The notes beneath the pieces are model-generated. The model did no database searches and was not told where the DNA came from. It saw only the letters and a program-made list of their open reading frames with translations. The translations under genes and the position numbers were made by a program. Positions 36,753 to 43,415 of a stretch of 64,000 bases of DNA are shown piece by piece. How positions within the stretch are numbered: the first letter of the stretch is position 1; each line of letters opens with the position of its first letter. The stretch comes from Nitrospirillum amazonense (lineage in GTDB: Bacteria; Pseudomonadota; Alphaproteobacteria; Azospirillales; Azospirillaceae), in assembly GCF_007828035.1 (NCBI RefSeq), contig NZ_VITV01000001.1, positions 682,001-746,000 on the forward strand. The letters run 5' to 3'.

Positions 36753-38840
36753 TCAGGGGATTGGTTTCGCAACCAAGTCGATTGCCAACTGGCGCGCCGT
36801 GGCTGACCAATCGCCCCAACTCTCTTGACGATACAGGCGCAGGGTGGGGTACCAGGGGCTGTCGGCGCGATCGCGCAACCAGCGCCAGCAGCCGTCGGTG
36901 CGGGACAGCACCCATACCGGCCGGCCCAAGGCCCCCGCCAGATGGGCGACCGCCGTGTCCACGGTAATGACCAGATCCAGGCAGGCCACCAGCGCGGCGG
37001 TGTCGGCGAAGTCCCGCAACTCCCCCGTCCAGTCCAGCAGAGGAAAGGGCGCCGTGGCTGCCTGTGCGGCCGGGGTGCCTTTCTGCAGGCTGATGAAACG
37101 GACGTCATCCGCGGCGGCCAGGGGAGCCAGCACCGCCAAGGGCACGCTGCGGCGTCGGTCGATCAAGGCCGATACGGGGTCGTCCGGGCGGGGGTCGCCG
37201 CCCCATACCAGGCCCACGGCCCGCATGCCCGCCGGCACGGCCTGGGCCAGCCGCGCCCGCCAGCCCTCCACCGGCGGCGGCGTCAGATAGGGACACTGGG
37301 CTGGAATGGTTTCCAGCGTCGTGCCCAGGCGGTGCGGCAGGCTCATCAGCGGGACGCGGGCATCCCAATCGGCGGCGCTGACCGTGGCGCCGGGTGGAAC
37401 CACCGTCACGCCGGGTAGGCTCAGAGCCATCAGCCGCGCCAACGCCGGCTGCACTATGAGACCGACGCGGGCCAGGCCCAACCGGCTGGCCGCCCCCGCC
37501 AGCAGGGCGGCGTAGCGCGCGAATTGCAGCGTATCGCCGTGTCCCTGCTCGGCATGCACCAGCAGGCGTGTGCCTGCCATCGCCGTCGGATCCGGTCCCC
37601 GCCATTCCGGCAGGACGGTCAAGCTGGGGTCCGGCGGCGGCATTTGGCCGGTCTGGTGGCGCCATTCATATTCCTGCCAACCCATGGCCAGGTCACCCGC
37701 CAACAGGCGGGCCAGCGACCGCTGCCAGTGCACCGCCGGTTCCCCGGGCGCCAGGGCCAGCGCCTTGAGGTAAAGCGCTTCGGCCCCGTCATCGTCGCCC
37801 AGGTCCTTCAAGACCGTGGCCAGATTGGTCAGCGGCCGGTGGTCGTCCGGCGCTGTGGCGGCCGCGCGGGTCAGGACATCCGCCGCCTGCGGCAGCCGGC
37901 CCTGGGCGTGCAGCAATACGCCCCGGTGGTTCAGCACCTCCGCCCGGCCGGGGTCCTGCGCCTCGGCCTGGTCCAACGCGGCGGCGGCGGCATCGAAGTG
38001 GCCCAGCCGGGTTTCCAGGAAGCCCAGGTTGATCAGGATTTCGGCCGTCTCGTCCGCCATGCCGGGCAGGGCCAGGGCCCGGCGCAGGGCGTCGGCCGCC
38101 GGCTCTGGCTGGTTCAGGGCCATCAGGGCCAACCCCAGCCGCGCCCAGCCCTCACGCCGGCCGGGATCCAACTCCACCGCACGGCGGGCCAGGGTGGCGG
38201 CGATCGTGGCCCGGTGGCCGCTGGACCCCTGGGGAGCGCCCCCCTCGGAGAGGGAGAGGTGGTCGCCGGCCTGGTTCAGCCAGAGGCTCACCAGGTTGCG
38301 CGTCGCGCCAGCGTGGCCGGGCTGTCGCCGCAGGACCTCGGCGAACGCCGTTTCCGCCTCGTCCGTCAAGCCAGCCCGCGTCAGAGTCACCGCCAGGTCA
38401 TCCAGGATGTCGATATCGTCCGGCGCCAGGGCGGCGGCGGCCTTCAAGGCCCGCACGGCGGCCGGCGCGTCCCCCATGGCCGCCAGGGCGCGGCCCCGCC
38501 GCCGCTGCCAGCCCGCCGCCTGGGGCGCGGGCGGATTCAGGGCCAGGGCCTGCTCCAGGCAGTCCGCCTCAAGCGCGGGGCGGACCAGTGCTGCGGCCGC
38601 GTCGGCGCGGGTGACGTGGAAGGCGGCGGCCGCCGCGTTGGCCTGCGTGGCTTGGCCGGCGAGGTCCAGGGCTTCCTCCGCCCGACCCGTCTGCAGGCAC
38701 AGCACGGCCAAAAGATTCAGCGCGTCGCCTTCCGCCGGTGCCACAGCCAGGATGCGACGGTAAATCACCTCGGCATGGCCCAGGGCGCCCTCGCGGTGAT
38801 GGCGCAAGGCCTCGTTCAGGGCGTCGGTGATACTGGCCAT
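36753..38840 (-). CDS. TPR protein with C-terminal GT9-like glycosyltransferase domain (2)
   Basis: 695 residues, same build as the protein at 33706-35652. TPR units run from residue 1 to about 390 (e.g. EAEVIYRRILAVAPAEGDAL-like first repeat), then a GT9-like domain with RLLVHAEQGHGDTLQFARYA, VPLMSLPHRLGTTLETIP and TVDTAVAHLAGALGRPVWVL. Asp628 is kept here. The end, WYPTLRLYRQESWGDW, is closely shared with the first copy (WYPSARLYRQEARGDW), showing that the two are paralogues. It follows the MBL hydrolase gene after 27 bases, so those two are co-transcribed. Presumed cytoplasmic glycosyltransferase acting on flagellin or another surface protein. Confidence 0.87.
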   Translation of the reverse strand: MASITDALNEALRHHREGALGHAEVIYRRILAVAPAEGDALNLLAVLCLQTGRAEEALDLAGQATQANAAAAAFHVTRADAAAALVRPALEADCLEQALALNPPAPQAAGWQRRRGRALAAMGDAPAAVRALKAAAALAPDDIDILDDLAVTLTRAGLTDEAETAFAEVLRRQPGHAGATRNLVSLWLNQAGDHLSLSEGGAPQGSSGHRATIAATLARRAVELDPGRREGWARLGLALMALNQPEPAADALRRALALPGMADETAEILINLGFLETRLGHFDAAAAALDQAEAQDPGRAEVLNHRGVLLHAQGRLPQAADVLTRAAATAPDDHRPLTNLATVLKDLGDDDGAEALYLKALALAPGEPAVHWQRSLARLLAGDLAMGWQEYEWRHQTGQMPPPDPSLTVLPEWRGPDPTAMAGTRLLVHAEQGHGDTLQFARYAALLAGAASRLGLARVGLIVQPALARLMALSLPGVTVVPPGATVSAADWDARVPLMSLPHRLGTTLETIPAQCPYLTPPPVEGWRARLAQAVPAGMRAVGLVWGGDPRPDDPVSALIDRRRSVPLAVLAPLAAADDVRFISLQKGTPAAQAATAPFPLLDWTGELRDFADTAALVACLDLVITVDTAVAHLAGALGRPVWVLSRTDGCWRWLRDRADSPWYPTLRLYRQESWGDWSATARQLAIDLVAKPIP

Positions 38841-38867
38841 GGGACTTTCCAGAAAGGGGGCGGGGGC

Positions 38868-39584
38868 TTAGCCCCGCGCCACGGCGCGGTCGGATACGAA
38901 GGGGTTGCTACGCCGCTCCTGGCCGAAGGTCGAGGGCTCGCCATGGCCGGGCAGGAAGGTGATGTCGTCGCCCAGGGGGAACAACTTCTCACGAATGGAC
39001 CGGATCAGGGCAGCGTGATCGCCACGGGGGAAATCGGTACGGCCGATGGAGCCCTGGAAAATGACGTCGCCCACGACGGCCAAGCGAGAAGCCGGATGGA
39101 TGAAAACCACGTGGCCGGGGGTATGGCCGGGGCAATGCAACACATCCAGCGTCAACTCACCCACCATGACGGTGTCGCCATCGTTCAGCCAGCGGGTGGG
39201 GGTGAAGGACTTGGCGTACAGCATGCCATACTTGGCCCCGTCTTCCGGCAGGCGGTCGATCCAGAATTTGTCCTCCAGCTGCGGCCCCTCCACCGGCACG
39301 CCGGTCGCGGCCGCCAGGTCCGCCACGGCGGCCGCATGGTCGACATGGCCGTGGGTCACCAGGATGCGTTCCAGCGTCAGGCCCTGGCGCGCCAGGAATT
39401 CCTTGATCTGAGTGACGCCGTCGCCAGGATCGACCACCGCCGCCCGCTTGGTCGCCGTGCACCACAGGATGGAGCAGTTCTGCTGGAACGGCGTCACCGG
39501 CAGGATGGCCACCTTCAGGGGCGGCGTACCCGGCGCGGGCTTTGCGGCGGCGTCCGACGCGGGGGGGACGGTCTGGTCCGGCAT
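38868..39584 (-). CDS. MBL-fold metallohydrolase (glyoxalase II-like)
   Basis: Metallo-beta-lactamase fold hydrolase of 238 residues. The metal-binding motif THGHVDHAAAV (HxHxDH) is complete, with further ligands in HCPGHTPGH and FLPGHGEPST. The short form without the glyoxalase II C-terminal domain resembles YcbL/GloC-type enzymes, so hydrolysis of S-lactoylglutathione or a related thioester is possible. ATG 39584 is preferred to an upstream in-frame start. First gene of a pair with the second TPR-GT9 protein, 27 bases apart. Link to glycosylation is positional only. Confidence 0.88.
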   Translation of the reverse strand: MPDQTVPPASDAAAKPAPGTPPLKVAILPVTPFQQNCSILWCTATKRAAVVDPGDGVTQIKEFLARQGLTLERILVTHGHVDHAAAVADLAAATGVPVEGPQLEDKFWIDRLPEDGAKYGMLYAKSFTPTRWLNDGDTVMVGELTLDVLHCPGHTPGHVVFIHPASRLAVVGDVIFQGSIGRTDFPRGDHAALIRSIREKLFPLGDDITFLPGHGEPSTFGQERRSNPFVSDRAVARG

Positions 39585-39877
39585 GGCTGTCCTCGGGCGG
39601 TGGGGGGTGGAAGGGCGCCTCACCGTCATACCCCGCCGGGCACCGGCAGGTCCAGGTTTAGCCGGACTTGCGAACCGCCAAAGCTACCCACCCGGCGAGC
39701 GACGCCACGGCCGGTGTGGCCGTGACCAGGTGTGCCGGCGACTTCAAGCAGGGGTGGGCTGGGTCCTAGGTGGTACTCCTTATGCCATTGGCCAAGCGGT
39801 CTATTACTTAGGGGCCGGTAGCAAATCCTTAAGCACTTCCCGCCAAGACTGCCTTCGTGGGTAGAAGGAGCGGGGTT

Positions 39878-40801
39878 ATGGATATCGTCGTGATGCGTGC
39901 CGGGGCCCTGCTGGTGGCCGACGCCGCGCACCTGGCCGGATACTGGCCCGCCCTGCTGACCGCCGCCCTGGCCGCGGCCGTGGCCGTGCGCGAGGTGTTG
40001 CGCCGCCGGACGCTCGTGGCCCCACCGCCCCCCGACCGCTTGACGGAAATGAGCCGCATCCTGGCGACGGAGGTGGCTCAGCGCCGCCGGTCGGAAGTCA
40101 TGCTGGTCAGTGCGCGGGCCCAGCTGGGTGAAGCGCAATCGCAAATGATCAACCGCCTGCGATCCGCCAGCGCCTTGCGGGATAACGAAACCGCCTCCCA
40201 CACCGACAGGGTGGGGCAGATGGCCCGTCATTTGGCGCTGCTGGCAGGATGCGACGCTGAATTCGCCGACCAGCTGGCGCTGGCGGCCCCCCTCCATGAC
40301 GTGGGCAAGATCGGCATCCCCGACGCCATCCTGCTGAAGCCCGGCCCCCTGGCCCCCGCAGAATGGGACGTGATGAAGACCCACACCACCATCGGCGCCG
40401 GCATCCTCATGGGCAGCGGCCTGCCGCTGCTGGACCTGGCGGCGGAGGTTGCCCTGAGCCATCACGAACGGTGGAACGGCCAGGGCTATCCCCGGGCACT
40501 GAAAGGCCCCGCCATTCCCTTGTCCGGCCGCATCGTGGCCCTGGTGGACGTGTTCGACGCGCTCATGTCCGCCCGGCCCTATAAGGAGCCGTGGCCCCTG
40601 TCTCGGGCCCTGGCCCACATCACCGGCGAGGCCGGCGCCCATTTCGACCCGAACCTGGTGCGTCTGTTCATGGACCAGATCCAGGATTTCGTTGCCATCC
40701 GGGAGCGGGACCGCGACGAGGAGGCGATGCTGGGCGCCGACCAAGCCCTGGATTGGGAGGAAATGGCGTCCGCCCAGGTGATTCCCCTGCCGATGCGCTG
40801 A
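39878..40801 (+). CDS. HD-GYP domain phosphodiesterase
   Basis: Protein of 307 residues expected to hydrolyse cyclic di-GMP. A short hydrophobic N-terminus (about residues 5-36, possibly one or two membrane passes) and a coiled linker are followed by the HD-GYP domain. Visible motifs are NETASHTDRVGQMA, HDVGKIGIPDAIL, KTHTTIGAGIL, SHHERWNGQGYPRAL and IVALVDVFDAL, which together give the metal ligands and the GYP triad. ATG 39878 has a strong RBS (AAGGAG, 7 bases up). It is divergent from the MBL/TPR-GT9 pair. A role in motility control fits the neighbouring flagellar genes but is inferred. Confidence 0.93.
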   Translation: MDIVVMRAGALLVADAAHLAGYWPALLTAALAAAVAVREVLRRRTLVAPPPPDRLTEMSRILATEVAQRRRSEVMLVSARAQLGEAQSQMINRLRSASALRDNETASHTDRVGQMARHLALLAGCDAEFADQLALAAPLHDVGKIGIPDAILLKPGPLAPAEWDVMKTHTTIGAGILMGSGLPLLDLAAEVALSHHERWNGQGYPRALKGPAIPLSGRIVALVDVFDALMSARPYKEPWPLSRALAHITGEAGAHFDPNLVRLFMDQIQDFVAIRERDRDEEAMLGADQALDWEEMASAQVIPLPMR

Positions 40802-41502
40802 CCTTCTATAATCCATTCATTGAAATACCCAGGAGCGGGGCCGCAACCATCTGAAAAGGAATGGGCGCCCGCCTTTTTCATGTCCGGCCCAAGTCGGCCG
40901 CGGGCGGTGACCGCATAGGCGGATTGGCGGATGGCGCGCGACGGGTGCGGCCGCTACCGTGGGATCAACGAAAAGGATCCCGTCAGGGACGCCCGAACCG
41001 GTAAAGGGCGAATGCCCATTTCTTTTCAGATGGTCCGGCCCCGCCGCTCAGGGTGGCGCCGGGTGGCGTTCCAGGCTTTGTCCGGGCCTCCCCCGTGCCT
41101 TCGCGAGAGGGCGGCAAAATCGGCGCCTTAATCGTTCCTGCAAGCGACAGCTTTTGACGGCTCGTCCGTATAACGACAAAAGCGCACCTAATTCGTGTCG
41201 CCCTGCGGAAGAGATGGCTGAAGTGCCAAGGGGCGGCCCCGGTGTCCGGGCGGTTTAGGCCCGGGAACCAGGATTGGTTGCAGCGTTGCATCGGTGTGTT
41301 GGGCCCGAGCGATCATGAGTGCCATTTCTGCAATGGCTCAGGTTGATTTCGCAACCACCAGGCGGATCCCGCGTCCGGCTGATGGCGGCGAGGATAGGCC
41401 GGGAGACAGCGGATCTGGCGGTTTCGGGCGGTTTCGTCCCGCGTTCCTGGAAGGGGCACGACCAGGGGGCGTGGGGCGGGCCAAGGAAATGGATTTGCAG
41501 AA
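40802..41502. other. 700-base intergenic region
   Basis: No convincing gene between the HD-GYP gene and the small ORF at 41503. It contains a long inverted repeat pair (40833-41050, separate entry). A frame of 70 codons (41294-41506) overlaps the next ATG by four bases but has an unlikely Gly/Arg/Pro composition. Confidence 0.6.
40833..41050. repeat. imperfect inverted repeat with ~34-37 base arms, possible MITE-like element
   Basis: The left arm (40833-40866) and the reverse complement of the right arm (41014-41050) share GAGCGG, GGGGCCG, then ACCATCTGAAAAG and AATGGGC, with only a few mismatches and short gaps. About 147 bases without a gene lie between them. This could be a small non-autonomous element, a remnant, or a long-hairpin RNA. 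No target duplication is evident. Confidence 0.6.
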
Positions 41503-41724
41503 ATGAAGATCAAAAGCGTCATCGTGATCGAGGTAGAGGCAGACGACTTCGTGGCGGCGGGTGACCATCAAGCGGCGATCCGCCGTCTGTTCGAGCCCAT
41601 CATGGCCACCTACCCTCAGGCCAACCTCACATTCTCGCAAGTGAAGCAGCGCGCGGCTTCCCAGGTGCGGCCGTCCCTGCGCCTGGCCTCCAACACGGGG
41701 AACATGCACCATTATGACAGCTAA
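41503..41724 (+). CDS. small hypothetical protein, 73 aa
   Basis: A short protein beginning MKIKSVIVIEVEADDFVAAG, which looks like a beta strand followed by an acidic helix, with a helix around DHQAAIRRLFEPIMATYP and a polar tail ending GNMHHYDS. No family recognised. The RBS is weak. Its end overlaps the start of the HTH gene by 11 bases, suggesting co-translation. The protein-like composition and overlap support a real gene. The job may be linked to that regulator. Confidence 0.55.
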   Translation: MKIKSVIVIEVEADDFVAAGDHQAAIRRLFEPIMATYPQANLTFSQVKQRAASQVRPSLRLASNTGNMHHYDS

Positions 41725-42145
41725 TCAGAACGACCACCGCCATCGGCAGCGCAGCGCTCCCCTGGCGGCCCTGGAAGCCATGCGGGCGGTGGATGAGCAG
41801 TTCTCGCTGCAGGAGGCCTGCGGTTTCCTGTACATCTGCGAGAACGAAGGCATCAGCCTGCGGGAGCTGGGGATGTTGCTGCGGGCGCAGCCGCACACCG
41901 TGTCGCGCATCGTTGCCCGCCTTTCCACCGGGTTCGGCAATCGGGCCTCGGACCTGGTGGAGGCGCGTACGCTGCACCATGACAACCGCGTCCGCACCCT
42001 GCACCTGACGGAACGGGGCCGCACCTTGTGCCGCACGCTGAACAGCATCATCGTGCAGGCCGTACCCATCCTGGATGATGGGGAAGGCGCCCCCGCTGCC
42101 ACCCGGTCTGCTACCGGCGCCACCTGGGCGTCCGCCTCGGCCTGA
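41714..42145 (+). CDS. MarR-like winged-helix regulator
   Basis: 143 residues with a winged-helix pattern. FSLQEACGFLYICENEGISL and RELGMLLRAQPHTVSRIVARL give the HTH, then a wing-like stretch VEARTLHHDNRVRTLHLTERGRTLCR, which is typical for MarR proteins (LTxxGR). It overlaps the small ORF by 11 bases and stands before a convergent reductase gene. The C-terminal ~25 residues are Ala/Thr-rich. It probably acts as a dimer on DNA; targets and ligand are unknown. Confidence 0.7.
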   Translation: MTANQNDHRHRQRSAPLAALEAMRAVDEQFSLQEACGFLYICENEGISLRELGMLLRAQPHTVSRIVARLSTGFGNRASDLVEARTLHHDNRVRTLHLTERGRTLCRTLNSIIVQAVPILDDGEGAPAATRSATGATWASASA

Positions 42146-42205
42146 CGTGAAGTCGCGATCCCCGGCGGCGGTTGGGCCGCCGGGGCGCGTCTTGTCCCGT
42201 CTTGC

Positions 42206-43219
42206 TCAGTCGGCGACCTTCAGGGCCAGCTTGCCGAAATTCTCCCCCGTGAACAGCTTCAGCAGCGTGTCGGGGAAGGCGGCCACGCCACCCTCCACGA
42301 TGTCCTCGCGTGATACCAGCCGGCCTTCCTTGATCCAGCCGGCGATCTCCGCCACCGCCTGCGGATAGCGGTCGGCATAGTCGAACACCACCATGCCCTC
42401 CATACGGGCGCGGTTGACCAGCAGCGACAGGTAATTGGCCGGTCCCTTCACCGCCGTGGTGTTGTTGTACTGCGAGATGGCGCCGCACACGACGATGCGC
42501 GCCTTGCGCGCCAGCTGCGCCAGCACCGCCTCCAGGATGTCGCCGCCGACATTGTCGAAATAGACGTCCACGCCGTCGGGGCAGTGAGTGCGCAAATCCT
42601 TGCGGATGTCGCCGGCCTTGTAGTCGATGGCCGCGTCATAGCCCAGCGTCTCCACCGCGTAGCGGCACTTCTCCGGCCCGCCGGCGATGGCCACGGTGCG
42701 GCATCCCTTGATCTTGGCGATTTGTCCCACCACCGCGCCGACGGCGCCGGTGCCGGCCGAGACCACCACAGTGTCGCCCGGCTTGGGCTGGCCCACGTCC
42801 AGCAGCCCGAAATAGGCGGTCATGCCCGGCATGCCGAGCGCGCTCAGGTGCACGGGCAGGGGCGACAGGGCGGGATCGACCTTGGTCAGGGCCTTGGCCG
42901 ACAGGGTGGCGTATTCCTGCACGCCCAGCGCGCCGCTGACGTAGTCGCCGGTGGTGAAGGCGGGGGCGGCGCTGGCCACCACGCGGCCGATGCCGCCGGC
43001 GCGCATGACCTCGCCCAGCCCTACGGGCGGGATGTAGGACTTGCCCTCGTTCATCCAGCCGCGCATGGCCGGGTCCAGCGACAGGTACAGGGTCTGCACC
43101 AGCACCTCGCCCTCGGCGGGCGGGCGCGCCGGTTCTTCCGTGCGCTGCCAGTCGCTGTCCTTCGGCAGGCCGACGGGGCGGGCCGCCAGGCGGATCTGGT
43201 GATTGGTGGGCGTGCTCAT
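42206..43219 (-). CDS. NADP-dependent medium-chain reductase (CurA/2-alkenal reductase type)
   Basis: Zinc-free MDR oxidoreductase of 337 residues that reduces alkenals/enones with NADPH. The N-terminus has the family pattern (QIRLAARPVGLPKDSDW, YLSLDPAMRGWMNEGKSYIP). The nucleotide-binding part is DTVVVSAGTGAVGAVVGQIA, followed by YDAAIDYK and VDVYFDNVGGDILEAVL. These match E. coli CurA and the leukotriene B4 dehydrogenase group. Stand-alone gene, cytoplasmic, convergent with the MarR-like gene. Confidence 0.92.
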   Translation of the reverse strand: MSTPTNHQIRLAARPVGLPKDSDWQRTEEPARPPAEGEVLVQTLYLSLDPAMRGWMNEGKSYIPPVGLGEVMRAGGIGRVVASAAPAFTTGDYVSGALGVQEYATLSAKALTKVDPALSPLPVHLSALGMPGMTAYFGLLDVGQPKPGDTVVVSAGTGAVGAVVGQIAKIKGCRTVAIAGGPEKCRYAVETLGYDAAIDYKAGDIRKDLRTHCPDGVDVYFDNVGGDILEAVLAQLARKARIVVCGAISQYNNTTAVKGPANYLSLLVNRARMEGMVVFDYADRYPQAVAEIAGWIKEGRLVSREDIVEGGVAAFPDTLLKLFTGENFGKLALKVAD

Positions 43220-43360
43220 GGGCGGATTTCTCCCGGTATCGAAGGGCCGGCGTGCCCCGGCCTTGGCTGACGCGGGACGCAGCCTAGCGCCAAGCGGGTG
43301 GGACCGGTATATCGAAAATCATCGATACAATCTTATTTTGCACAAGATATTGCCAACAAA

Positions 43361-43389
43361 GGAAAACGGCGGGTCCGAAGACCCGCCGT
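43361..43389 (-). terminator. terminator of the first TonB receptor gene
   Basis: ACGGCGGGTC and GACCCGCCGT pair perfectly around CGAA, and TTTTCC follows on the minus strand. It lies 27 bases after the receptor stop. The same stem core (ACGGCGGG/CCCGCCGT) ends the paralogous receptor gene at 56608. Confidence 0.85.
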
Positions 43390-43415
43390 TCGTCTTGAAA
43401 CGGGATGATCGCCAA

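Noticed and set aside
40833-41050. Insertion sequence
   Set aside because: Inverted repeats are present but there is no transposase frame and no target-site duplication.
41209-41285. Stretch resembling the 5' half of tRNA-Ser (GAGATGGCTGAAGTG)
   Set aside because: No T-arm (GGTTCGAATCC-like), no matching acceptor stem and no fitting anticodon arm.
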